Part shown: piece after piece, positions 36,072 to 44,683 of the stretch
Layout of the letters: the number at the start of each line of letters is the position of its first letter
Numbering within the stretch: position 1 is the first letter of the stretch
From: Candidatus Riflebacteria bacterium HGW-Riflebacteria-1
Lineage (GTDB): Bacteria > Muiribacteriota > Ozemobacteria > Ozemobacterales > Ozemobacteraceae
Reading direction: 5' to 3'
NCBI GenBank assembly: GCA_002839445.1
Contig: PGYB01000001.1
Coordinates: 131,578-195,577, forward strand
Length of the DNA stretch: 64,000 nucleotides
The notes under the pieces: generated by a model
Database searches by the model: none
What the model was told of the DNA's origin: nothing
Seen by the model: only the letters and a program-made list of their open reading frames with translations
Position numbers and translations under genes: made by a program

Positions 36072-38845
36072 ACGGGTATTTCCTCACAAATTTCGAACCT
36101 GACCAGTCGGCTGCGGGCAGCAAGAAGATGCTCATCATCAACCGGAACTCCACGCTCAGCTGCCAGCTTTTTCAGAGCACCCAAATCGGCCGGCATGGCA
36201 AAGCCGCTGTCGACAAGAGGCACAATCAGCTGAGCAAGGTTACGACCAGCTTTGGCTTCAACATACTCAGCTGCCATGCCGCGGGCGTAGGCTTTGCCAT
36301 TTTTCAGCTCATTGATACTTCTGCTCATCGGAGCCGGTTCAGCAGAAAAACAGGCCAGAAGGCTGACAAGAGACCATGCTCGACCACGCCATTTCTCCAT
36401 GGCATTGCCGCTGACCTGCAATTGCGCAATAACGATGCGCTCATACCACAAAATAGTGACAAGCCATGCCGCTGACAGCATAAAACCCGCATGTTTCTCG
36501 GGTTCTTCGAGCGTGCCGCCGGCCAGCAGACCAAGCAGGGGTGACCACTCTGGCAAGCCGGGGCCAGCGAACTGCCCGGCCAGTATCATCAGCGGATCTA
36601 TCGTCAGATCAACCTGATCTGCGGCATTCATGGTGATACAGGCCTGCATCAGCCGCACCATTTCACGATCAGATTTTTCGAGCAACGAAATAAGATTACG
36701 GCGCTGGTCAAGATTGTCGAGGCAAAGGATGGTGGCCAACAATTCGTGGCTGTCCTGATGACGGCCTGATCGCAAACGGGTTGACAGCTTTTGCCGCTCT
36801 TCGGCAGTTATGCCGGGAAGCAGACGGCTGATTCTGCTGATGCTGTCACGCGTTGAAGCTGCAAGCAGTTCTTCGACCTTTCCGGCAACTTCGCTGTTAT
36901 CGTGAAAAAGCATGTTCTCGAGAGCAACGACAGCCGCGGGTGTTTGGATACGCGCCAGAGCTGAAGCGGCATTGCCGGCGACAACAGTTTCTTTCGCGCT
37001 GGAAAGCGCGCTGAGAGCCGGTACGAAAAGAGGCAGACCGAGTTCACCCATAACCGCCGCCGCCGAGGCACGCATGAGATCGTGCGTGTCGTGAGCCATT
37101 TGCGCCAGTATGCTCAGGGCTCGTTGAAGAACGGCGGGCTGGCGCGCCAGTCTTATCGTGCTGATAATGGCGCTGGCACGCACGCGATGATGTGGCGAAT
37201 CGAGAAATGGCAAAACAGTTTCTTCGCCAACCGCTGGCGCCCTAACTTTGCCTATGGTTTCAAGAATGTCGGCGCGAAGGCGTTGATCTTCTGTGTTATT
37301 GAGAACTCGCTGAATATGCTGTGCCGAAGCCTCGGGCGACATCTGCAGCAGGTTGCGGGTAATAGCGGTAAGGCAGCGCGAATCAGTTTCATGTTCGAGC
37401 AAAGGCAGCAGCAACTGTGTTGCCGTGGCGGTGGGCAAGACAGAAACCTCTTCTACAGCCTGGCTGCGAATTCTGGGATTCTCATCCGTCAACAGCTGCT
37501 GCAGTTGCTGAAGACGATCGCTATACTGTAAAAAGCGCAGCGACGAAATCTGATCTTCGCCAAAATCAATTTGACGGTTGTCGATGGCACGCCGCAGTGT
37601 CGCCAGATACGCACGATCGATAAGATAATGCACGAGCGCCATTACCAGATAGACCCCGGCGGCAATGAGAAACAGAACCTCGTAAGCGATAGAATTGCGC
37701 ACCAGCAACAGAAATATTCCGACCAAAGTCGATGAGACAGAGCAGACAATCGACATGTCACGGCGGTAATAAACCCGCTGTTTCTGAGGAATGACGCCCA
37801 TGAGAATCGTTGTTGCCGGCACCGTAAAATTCTTGCTGTTGAGAAGCACAAGAAATTGAACGCTGGCAACTACCGCGAATTTCATATTGAACGAGGCGGC
37901 AGTGCAGAGAATTGTCAACAGCAGCGGCATGGTTGCGAGAATTTTGCCGATCGAAAAAGCGGCAAACACTCGGTGCATGACAAAAGTCTGCAGGCCGATT
38001 ACGGCGAAGTCAGCAGAAGCTCCAAAAACGCCCATAAACGCCGCAAGATCGTTTCCCGAGGCGAAATAGCTGGTCAGAGCCGCCGCGAACAAAAAATCGA
38101 CTAGATATTTGTTAAACAGTATCAAAAACGACGACATATTGAGCAGGCGCGCCAGCGGGTGTTGCAACGATGTCTCGCTCATCGGCGCGTTGGTTTCAGG
38201 TGATTCTCCGGGAAGGTCGACCTCGTCGTTTTCGGCCAATCGAGCCTGTTCTACCGGCTTGAGCAGCCACAGAATTATCGCTGATAGAAGAATGATAATT
38301 CCGTTGCCGACCAGCAGACCTCTGATACCGACAAAATCGAGAACAAACTTTAGCAGTAACCCGCTGAGAATGAAGCCAAAGCTGCCCGAGGCATAGATAA
38401 CCGGCGTAAAGCGCCGTGACTCGGCGACTGAGAAAAAATGATTGAGCATCGCGGTAAAGGCTTGCGTAGATACGAGATCAACAAGCATCGCCAGCACCAG
38501 AAAGCCCAGCAGAAGCGGGGCAGAGGTTACTGGAAAAACAAATGCGGCGGCAAAAGAAAGCGCGGCAGCGGGCCAGTTCGCCAGAGAAAGCAACCAGTGC
38601 CCCTCATAGCCGACTATTCTCGACATAAACTGGAACTGAAACACTATAAAAACCAGGTTAACCAGCAAATATACCCAGGGCATCGAACTGGCGCCGATAT
38701 TTGCAAGAAAAGTTGTCAGAACCGAGAGATAGAGAAGGTTATTGCTGGCCTTGAGCAGCATGAAAAAGCCGGCTACCAGATGCGGCAGGTTTTCTTTGCT
38801 GGCAATAGCATTCGCGTTGATGACCGAAGCGGTAGCCTGAGACAT
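36068..38845 (-). CDS. MFS/nucleotide-transporter-like protein with HEAT repeats
   Basis: The 925-residue protein joins about twelve membrane helices (to about residue 435) to a helical region of HEAT-like repeats (about 455-700; RIRSQAVEEVSVLPTATATQ, HRVRASAIISTIRLA). A further hydrophobic helix region (about 760-830) and a soluble tail follow. The membrane part looks like the ATP:ADP-antiporter/MFS group often found fused to HEAT repeats in uncultured bacteria. Substrate unknown. The ATG at 38845 lies just past the sensor stop; a longer in-frame start at 38902 would overlap the sensor gene. The next gene overlaps by ATGA. Confidence 0.85.
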   Translation of the reverse strand: MSQATASVINANAIASKENLPHLVAGFFMLLKASNNLLYLSVLTTFLANIGASSMPWVYLLVNLVFIVFQFQFMSRIVGYEGHWLLSLANWPAAALSFAAAFVFPVTSAPLLLGFLVLAMLVDLVSTQAFTAMLNHFFSVAESRRFTPVIYASGSFGFILSGLLLKFVLDFVGIRGLLVGNGIIILLSAIILWLLKPVEQARLAENDEVDLPGESPETNAPMSETSLQHPLARLLNMSSFLILFNKYLVDFLFAAALTSYFASGNDLAAFMGVFGASADFAVIGLQTFVMHRVFAAFSIGKILATMPLLLTILCTAASFNMKFAVVASVQFLVLLNSKNFTVPATTILMGVIPQKQRVYYRRDMSIVCSVSSTLVGIFLLLVRNSIAYEVLFLIAAGVYLVMALVHYLIDRAYLATLRRAIDNRQIDFGEDQISSLRFLQYSDRLQQLQQLLTDENPRIRSQAVEEVSVLPTATATQLLLPLLEHETDSRCLTAITRNLLQMSPEASAQHIQRVLNNTEDQRLRADILETIGKVRAPAVGEETVLPFLDSPHHRVRASAIISTIRLARQPAVLQRALSILAQMAHDTHDLMRASAAAVMGELGLPLFVPALSALSSAKETVVAGNAASALARIQTPAAVVALENMLFHDNSEVAGKVEELLAASTRDSISRISRLLPGITAEERQKLSTRLRSGRHQDSHELLATILCLDNLDQRRNLISLLEKSDREMVRLMQACITMNAADQVDLTIDPLMILAGQFAGPGLPEWSPLLGLLAGGTLEEPEKHAGFMLSAAWLVTILWYERIVIAQLQVSGNAMEKWRGRAWSLVSLLACFSAEPAPMSRSINELKNGKAYARGMAAEYVEAKAGRNLAQLIVPLVDSGFAMPADLGALKKLAAERGVPVDDEHLLAARSRLVRFEICEEIPV

Positions 38846-38847
38846 TA

Positions 38848-40044
38848 TCAACGAGCCCCCGGGTCGGACGGGTCGATTTTGCCGGGCGGAGTTTCGTTCC
38901 ACTCTCTATGCCAGATGTCGTCCATCATCCGATGCTTTTCCAGGGTATTAAGCATGTCATTAAATGCCTGCGAAGCCTCGGCAAGCTCATCTTGCCCGCT
39001 GACTTCAACACGATGGCTGACCACACCGCTGGCAACATTGCGAATCGCTTCGACCAGAGTGCTGATGTCTTCTGCCATCGAGCGCGACATAAAAAATCCG
39101 GCGGCAACCGCTAATACGAAGGCAACTACCAGCATGAGCGCGAGATCTAGCAACAGCTGGTTGAGAAATTCCAGAACCAGGTGACGTGGCCGGGCAACCA
39201 GCAAAAGACCTTCTGAACCAGGCAGCGCCGAAACCGTACCAAGATAGGTTATGCCAGCCAGGTCGAGTAGAATGCTCTCGATCTTGCCGCGCGCTACTTT
39301 TTCAATATTGATACCGCGCAACCCCTCTGGCAGACGCCCCTGCGAAGAAAGAACGTTGCCGTGACGGTCGAGAAGAATGAGAACATCGCTCGCGGCAATC
39401 GGAAAGCCACAGACAATCTCGTGAATATCTGGCGAAGAAATGCTGATCGAGCAGCTGATAACGCCAACCACTTCTTCTGGATTGACAAAATCATAGATCG
39501 GAACCATCAGAAACAGCATTTTTTCGTGAAATTCTGCGGCATCATTGCCAAAAAGCGTGGGTTGACGCGTCGCGACAACCCTGCGAAAACTTTCGACATA
39601 TCCAGCATCCGCCGCGGACTCTATAGCACCAGAAGCTGGCTGCAAGCCGATTTCGTGGTGATTGCGCACCGCTTTGAGAATTATTTTTCCGGCGCGGTCA
39701 TAGATGTTGCAGCCAAAATAAATCTTCTGCTGGTCAAGAAAATCCTGAACAATATGGATCTGTCTGCCGTGGCGCATAGACTGCATCTCAGGCATACTGG
39801 CCATCGACTCAATTTGAACACGGTAATTGTTAAACAGTGAATTGAAGCCATGCAGCAAAGACTGCATGGTGCTTTTTTGCGCCGCAATAGTCTGTTTAAG
39901 CAGATCTATGCGCACCTTGACCGCCACGGTGCCGCCAAGCAGAAACAGGGGCAGCACAGCCGCCACGATGGCGGTTATAACAATACGATTGCCAATTCGT
40001 CGATACCAGGCTATTCTGCCGGATTTTTCATCTTGCATTGCCAT
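38848..40044 (-). CDS. Cache-HAMP membrane sensor without output domain
   Basis: The 398-residue protein has a first membrane helix (about 22-44), a periplasmic double-Cache-like domain (about 45-295; FGCNIYDRAGKIILKAVRN and VLILLDRHGNVLSSQG), a second membrane helix (about 297-322) and a HAMP domain (about 323-375). It ends soon after the HAMP coil, with no kinase, methyl-accepting, GGDEF or cyclase domain. It could signal by direct contact with another protein. GAGG precedes the ATG. It is the first gene of the minus-strand run that ends with the CHASE2 cyclase. Confidence 0.88.
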   Translation of the reverse strand: MAMQDEKSGRIAWYRRIGNRIVITAIVAAVLPLFLLGGTVAVKVRIDLLKQTIAAQKSTMQSLLHGFNSLFNNYRVQIESMASMPEMQSMRHGRQIHIVQDFLDQQKIYFGCNIYDRAGKIILKAVRNHHEIGLQPASGAIESAADAGYVESFRRVVATRQPTLFGNDAAEFHEKMLFLMVPIYDFVNPEEVVGVISCSISISSPDIHEIVCGFPIAASDVLILLDRHGNVLSSQGRLPEGLRGINIEKVARGKIESILLDLAGITYLGTVSALPGSEGLLLVARPRHLVLEFLNQLLLDLALMLVVAFVLAVAAGFFMSRSMAEDISTLVEAIRNVASGVVSHRVEVSGQDELAEASQAFNDMLNTLEKHRMMDDIWHREWNETPPGKIDPSDPGAR

Positions 40045-40228
40045 ATTTCCTCGTCAAAACAACAGGCTGCAGCCATTTTATACATAAACTCCAGCCACTG
40101 CAACAGACAATAAGCAATATCCAGCATGTTTATTGCAGCGAAGGTATTGCACCAAATCGCTAAAACGCAAAGAAATCAGGGGCATGATAATGCCTGACCT
40201 TTTGTACTACGATTACAAGAACGATTAC

Positions 40229-40273
40229 GATTACGACGCGCAGGATGCGCTAGTGTCAGGGCGCCTGAGGATA
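40229..40273 (+). repeat. Dispersed repeat B, copy 2
   Basis: Matches 25355-25399 at 41 of 45 positions, same orientation. It is preceded by partial gattac-type units (cgattacaag, acgattacg) and followed by gcgcccaggcgcgagcacg and the gacgaa tandem repeat. Confidence 0.75.
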
Positions 40274-40299
40274 CAAAGCGCCCAGGCGCGAGCACGAGG

Positions 40300-40347
40300 A
40301 CGAAGACGAAGACGAAGACGAAGACGAAGACGAAGACGAAGACGAAA
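40300..40347 (+). repeat. Hexanucleotide tandem repeat (gacgaa)8
   Basis: Eight uninterrupted copies of gacgaa, directly after a gagcacgag stretch that recalls the tandem repeat at 25492. The copies are identical, which suggests recent expansion or active slippage. Confidence 0.95.
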
Positions 40348-40429
40348 AAAAAGCTAAGTATTTTGTGTCAAGTTGTCGATAGGTACTGAAGATAGCACTA
40401 AAAATGCACATTCTTCAGGAGGCACGGGC

Positions 40430-40603
40430 ATGAAGCTTAACCAACAGGAAGCTTACTACATTCTCAGCAATCTCGAAACCTTTGTAAGTCGCTTTGAGTC
40501 ATCAACCAGCAAAAAAGTAACCCCCGGAGCGCTGCAGATTATTCAGGAATTACTTACCGAAGCATCTTTTCCGGTCGGCATGGACTCAAACAACCTGCAC
40601 TGA
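40430..40603 (+). CDS. Small hypothetical protein, 57 residues
   Basis: No family is recognised. The ATG at 40430 has a strong AGGAGG 7 bp upstream and is preferred to the longer frame from 40373, whose first 19 residues have no such site. The product, opening MKLNQQEAYYILSNLETF, is soluble, helical in character, without signal peptide or Cys. It stands alone on the plus strand between a repeat-rich gap and a strong terminator, which supports expression as a single small gene. Confidence 0.65.
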   Translation: MKLNQQEAYYILSNLETFVSRFESSTSKKVTPGALQIIQELLTEASFPVGMDSNNLH

Positions 40604-40608
40604 AAAAG

Positions 40609-40653
40609 AAAAAACGCCCCGCAGACGGCATTGCCGCTGCGGGGCGTTTTTTC
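40609..40653. terminator. Bidirectional terminator
   Basis: aaaaaacgccccgca pairs with tgcggggcgtttttt, with an inner cggc-att-gccg stem. It serves the 57-residue gene on the plus strand and the lipoprotein gene ending at 40663 on the minus strand. Confidence 0.93.
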
Positions 40654-40662
40654 TTTTATCAG

Positions 40663-42648
40663 TTAAAGTAAAGGATCATTTGGCCCTTCAGTATATGACA
40701 ACACATCAAGCCTCAAATCATTTTCCCCACGATCGACAGGCAACTTGTTGTTAACATTAACGACTTGAATTCGGATGCGCACGAACTTGGTTCCAGCATT
40801 GTTTTCAAGATAAAGATCATAAATGGTGCCTACCGACAAGATGTAACTGTAGCCATCATTACCCATTGGGAGCGCGGGAGTCCATAAATCATTCCAAAGC
40901 CAGCCATTTGTAGATAGACAGAAAACCTGCACTTCATCACTAGGAACAGAAGAGCCATCGCGAGGTGTTTGAAACAGCAAAGGCAGGGCATTGCTATCAC
41001 TGGTCATTGAATAACCAGGAATCGTTGGGTCTGGGTTCAGGTTAATTCCGGCAAACATAAAGGGGGCAGGTGCCGAAACACTTGCCGCGAAAAAAATCGA
41101 AGCAGGAGGCGGTACGCTCCCACCCTCACTGACAAGCGATTCTATAGAGAATTCTTTGTAGGTGTGGCGGAAATACTTATCGACGACTTCGACTTTGCCA
41201 TAAAAAGTTTCGCCAGCGCCTGAGCCTGGTGCGATACCTGAAATTACTCCAGTGCGGCTCAATGTCACTCCTGGCGGCATTGAATAGAGAATAATTTCAT
41301 CGGAATGCCAGCGAAATTCATACGGTGCAACGCCGCCAGACGAGCTAACCTGCATTGGAGTAATTGTGTCGCCAACATTATAAGATCCGAGGAAAGTGTT
41401 AGTGTTGGTAATAACCGGATCGTTGCGCTGGTTAAGCGAACCGTCGCTGTTGAATCTGGTCAGCAGGCGCTCGATCTCAGAAGGCTGAGCTGAAGTTGGA
41501 GTATCGAAATAATCATACCCGACCTCGCCGATGCCCAGTGCGTAGTATTCTACCCACTTGTCGCCTTCGGCTGGAAATTCGCTGTCAACAGAGGTAAAAG
41601 TGAGTGGCACAGCTGTATAGGTTTGCAAAGGTGTGACAAAACCGGTCACCGGATTGCCGATGTTGATAGTTATGTCAATTTTAAAGGGTTTGCCATCGAC
41701 GGTATAAGGATAAGAAACGCTTCGACTGGCGCCGAAGGGGTGTGACTTCTCAAACAGCTTAACCGGCTGGCCGTTATTGAAAATCATCATAGATGTGCTT
41801 TCGACCATCCTCATCCAGAACGCGCCCTCTGAATCAAGTCCGTAATGCACAAAGATTTCGGGCTCAACCGGGGGGGCTGTCTGGGCACGAAGACTGAGGC
41901 GGCTGCCACGCAGATTGCGCTTAACCCTGTTAACAATACTACTGGCAAGGCTTCTGCGCGACGTCGCAGAAGGAACAAATCCCTCATAACCTGGCTCGCT
42001 CGGCTCGACATAAATCTCATAGAGTTCGTAAAAAGTAATGCCATTTTCGAGATATGGCGACAAATAACTGGTATCCATGCGAAGTGGTAACACTTTACCA
42101 AAGCTATCTTCGAGAGCAAAAATCTTCCGTATGCCGCCATCCAGCTTACTGTAGCTGGCAGCGACAAACTCTGCCGCGGGTTGAGGCGTCGGAACGATCG
42201 GTTGGACATATCCGCCAGCCTGAGGCGCCTTGTTGGTCATTTCTTCGATTACCCAGCGGCCATCTTCGCGCACCATCCTGAAATACAGCCAGTATGGCTG
42301 ACCGCTATGCAGCATGTAATAAGCATATACATGCGCCAGATCTGAAGAAGGCTGATCGATCAGATCAGAGGTCACGTAAAACTCGTATTCCTTATTGTCA
42401 TTGGGGTTGGTGATGTCTTCGCCGAAATCCTTCACCATCAGGTAATATTCGATCGGCGCAGCCAGCACAGATTGCAGTTTTTCCTGATCATTCGTGCGAC
42501 TGGCCGCCATAAAGTCGTTAAGGGTTCTGGTTATGCCGACGACGTCCTTTTCGACCGGCACTGATGAAGCGCCACCGCCGCCACACCCCAGAGCTAATAA
42601 CGAAACCATCAGAACCATAAGGACTGATATTGTTTTAATTTTATACAT
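40663..42648 (-). CDS. Lipoprotein with Ig-like domain
   Basis: The 661-residue protein has a lipoprotein signal ending LLALGC (Cys near residue 22) followed by a Gly-rich tether. An NTF2-like domain may follow (about 40-140; RTLNDFMAASRTNDQEKLQSVL and WLYFRMVREDGRWVIEE). A putative Ig domain lies at about 425-505 with PPGVTLSRTGVISGIAPG, typical of He-PIG-type repeats, and a final beta domain ends near the C terminus. It is probably an outer-membrane or surface lipoprotein. The ATG at 42648 is adjacent to an in-frame GTG. It is the last gene of a three-gene unit with the beta-barrel and a FecR-domain protein. Confidence 0.82.
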   Translation of the reverse strand: MYKIKTISVLMVLMVSLLALGCGGGGASSVPVEKDVVGITRTLNDFMAASRTNDQEKLQSVLAAPIEYYLMVKDFGEDITNPNDNKEYEFYVTSDLIDQPSSDLAHVYAYYMLHSGQPYWLYFRMVREDGRWVIEEMTNKAPQAGGYVQPIVPTPQPAAEFVAASYSKLDGGIRKIFALEDSFGKVLPLRMDTSYLSPYLENGITFYELYEIYVEPSEPGYEGFVPSATSRRSLASSIVNRVKRNLRGSRLSLRAQTAPPVEPEIFVHYGLDSEGAFWMRMVESTSMMIFNNGQPVKLFEKSHPFGASRSVSYPYTVDGKPFKIDITINIGNPVTGFVTPLQTYTAVPLTFTSVDSEFPAEGDKWVEYYALGIGEVGYDYFDTPTSAQPSEIERLLTRFNSDGSLNQRNDPVITNTNTFLGSYNVGDTITPMQVSSSGGVAPYEFRWHSDEIILYSMPPGVTLSRTGVISGIAPGSGAGETFYGKVEVVDKYFRHTYKEFSIESLVSEGGSVPPPASIFFAASVSAPAPFMFAGINLNPDPTIPGYSMTSDSNALPLLFQTPRDGSSVPSDEVQVFCLSTNGWLWNDLWTPALPMGNDGYSYILSVGTIYDLYLENNAGTKFVRIRIQVVNVNNKLPVDRGENDLRLDVLSYTEGPNDPLL

Positions 42649-42683
42649 CACTTTTTTACCTCTTGTTATCCTGTCGAGCCAGA

Positions 42684-44663
42684 TCAGAAAGTGTATTCAA
42701 GACCGCCGAAGAACTCGGTCACGGTCATTGGTCTGGCGAAATCCCACAGCAGCTCCTGAGAGAGCGAATCGAATGAACGGTAGTAGGATTTCTCCCATGA
42801 AGCTCTGAGGCGCAATTTAAGATCGCTGCTGATAATATAATTGTACTGCACCTGCGTGATCGGCTGAGCTTCTGATTCCCAGCCAGTCAGCACATTATTG
42901 CCATTGCGGAACGAGAACTTGCGCCAGCTCTGGTCGACTTTCCAGTCATACGATCCAGACTTCGCGAACGAAAAATTCAGACCGCTCAAAAAGTATCTGA
43001 AATCGCGATAAAACGACTCGTCATAGAAGCGGGTCAGGTATTCGTTGTTCCAGGTCAAGTCGATCTTGCTTTTCAGGCGCCATGAGAGTTTGGCGTTGAA
43101 AAAGTTTTCTCTGAAATCCATTACTTCGCCGACCACGGTCGTGCGCATGTGGTACGTGTCGTCAATGCGAACCTTAAAGTCTTTGTTGTAGCTCTTCTGC
43201 CACATACCATGCAGTTTGTGGTTCTTGTGAGCCCTGATCTTGGTATTTTCGTCGTTGTAAATATACCGGTAATCAGCCTGGGCACGAGTATCTTTGTCGA
43301 TTTTGAATTTGGCAACAGCGAACAGATTTGCTTCGGCGTAGCCACGCAGCTCGTCAGAGCCATAATTGCGTTTCTGATACTGGCCTTCAAAGCCATAAGC
43401 GAGACTGTCGTGAATTGGCAGTTCGTAGTTGGCGCGGAAATAGTTATCGTAATAGCTTGTGCGATAAAGGTTAACCGCTTCCTGGTCATAATTGCGGCGG
43501 TCGAAGGTATTCGACAGGCTCAATTCAGATTTATTGCCAGAATAGCTGCGGTTATATTCGGTGTAAAGGTTGAAGTTATTGTAGTCGAGATCGTCGACGT
43601 TGCGATAACTTCGCCAGTTGCCCTTGAGTTCTGCGAAGATGGTGCCAAAGCCCTTGAACCAGGTTTCCTGATCGCCGACATTTATCTGATGGAAATCTGA
43701 GCGCGCGTATTGCGGGTAAACGCGGGTCTGGTAACCGATATTGGCGAGTCTTTCGCGCTTGGTCCAGCGTTCGTTGTAGAAAGCTTCAACCAGGTTATTG
43801 CGGTAGTCTTTTACGCCGTTCTCGGGATACCAGGCATGCTGCAATGTGTTTTTCCAGGTCCATACGTGGTCCTGATCGACTTTGTGCATGTAGGAAAGGG
43901 TAAAGTAGTTCTCGTGAACAGGCTCATTGCGTTCGCGAATGAGGTAGCGGTCTTCAGCAAACAACTGGCGCTTTTCGTCGAACTTGAAGGTCAGAGAGAG
44001 CCTGCCCTGTCTGAGATTGTTTGGCAGAGCAGTTTCGGTGTTGACGTTAGGCACGGCATTGGTCTGCGTGCGATAAATTTCGTTGCGATTTCTGAAGTCC
44101 AGCTTGAGAACGCCGCTGATATCGATGCGGTTGTCTTCATGCTTGTCGGTGGCAACAGCTGTTGTTTCAGTTTTTGCAGCAGCGGGCGCGCTGGCGCCAG
44201 GTTCGCTTTTTCCTGCAGAAGAATCATCAGCCGCCGGGCTTTCTTTGGTCTTATCGGCGGGTTTCTGGCCACGATACATAAACTTCTGCAGGTAGGCATC
44301 GCGCACACTGCGATAGAGGTCGTCAATGCGCGAAAACCCTTCGAAAAGCTGGGCGCGGTCTGCCGGGTAATCGGCTGACACGCTGGTAAAGAGATCTTCC
44401 ATCAGGTCGTAGCGCCGCTGAACTCTCTCGAGAGTTTCTTCGGCCTCAGCCTTAATGTCGACGCCGCGAGGGCTGTCAGCAGCGATACCCAGGTTTTCCA
44501 TGCGGCGGTCAAGCTCTTCAAGCCGACGCAGCGAATTTGAGAAATCAGGCTCATAGCGGCGAAACGCGTCAAGAGCACGTTCACTGGCCGCTGAAAGGGC
44601 AAATAACGGGCTGCCCAGAACTGTAATCGCGAGTATCAGAATTGCAACAGTATACTTGTTCAT
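42684..44663 (-). CDS. Outer-membrane beta-barrel protein with helical N-terminal domain
   Basis: A signal peptide (cut near FALSA, about residue 24) precedes a helical, charged region (about 28-135), an Ala/Ser/Lys-rich spacer and a long beta region (about 180-659). In that region polar and aromatic residues alternate with the rhythm of barrel strands, and the protein ends FGGLEYTF. A terminal Phe is the usual signal for outer-membrane barrel assembly. No plug or TonB box is seen. The family is not recognised. GGAGG precedes the ATG, 20 bp after the FecR-domain gene and 35 bp before the lipoprotein gene, so the three probably form one envelope complex or pathway. Confidence 0.83.
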   Translation of the reverse strand: MNKYTVAILILAITVLGSPLFALSAASERALDAFRRYEPDFSNSLRRLEELDRRMENLGIAADSPRGVDIKAEAEETLERVQRRYDLMEDLFTSVSADYPADRAQLFEGFSRIDDLYRSVRDAYLQKFMYRGQKPADKTKESPAADDSSAGKSEPGASAPAAAKTETTAVATDKHEDNRIDISGVLKLDFRNRNEIYRTQTNAVPNVNTETALPNNLRQGRLSLTFKFDEKRQLFAEDRYLIRERNEPVHENYFTLSYMHKVDQDHVWTWKNTLQHAWYPENGVKDYRNNLVEAFYNERWTKRERLANIGYQTRVYPQYARSDFHQINVGDQETWFKGFGTIFAELKGNWRSYRNVDDLDYNNFNLYTEYNRSYSGNKSELSLSNTFDRRNYDQEAVNLYRTSYYDNYFRANYELPIHDSLAYGFEGQYQKRNYGSDELRGYAEANLFAVAKFKIDKDTRAQADYRYIYNDENTKIRAHKNHKLHGMWQKSYNKDFKVRIDDTYHMRTTVVGEVMDFRENFFNAKLSWRLKSKIDLTWNNEYLTRFYDESFYRDFRYFLSGLNFSFAKSGSYDWKVDQSWRKFSFRNGNNVLTGWESEAQPITQVQYNYIISSDLKLRLRASWEKSYYRSFDSLSQELLWDFARPMTVTEFFGGLEYTF

Positions 44664-44683
44664 ATTTTTTCCTCCGGGAAGCC

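Larger units (their letters stand above)
40045..40429. other. Intergenic stretch with repeat B copy 2
   Basis: Besides repeat B copy 2 and the gacgaa tandem repeat, it should hold the promoter of the minus-strand sensor operon and that of the small plus-strand ORF. No clear promoter hexamers were identified. The open frame through the tandem repeat would give a run of arginines and is not taken as a gene. Confidence 0.5.

Noticed and set aside
40133..40357. Open frame giving a run of about 17 arginines from the gacgaa array
   Set aside because: The reading frame exists only because of the tandem hexamer; no ribosome site, and the upstream part overlaps repeat B.
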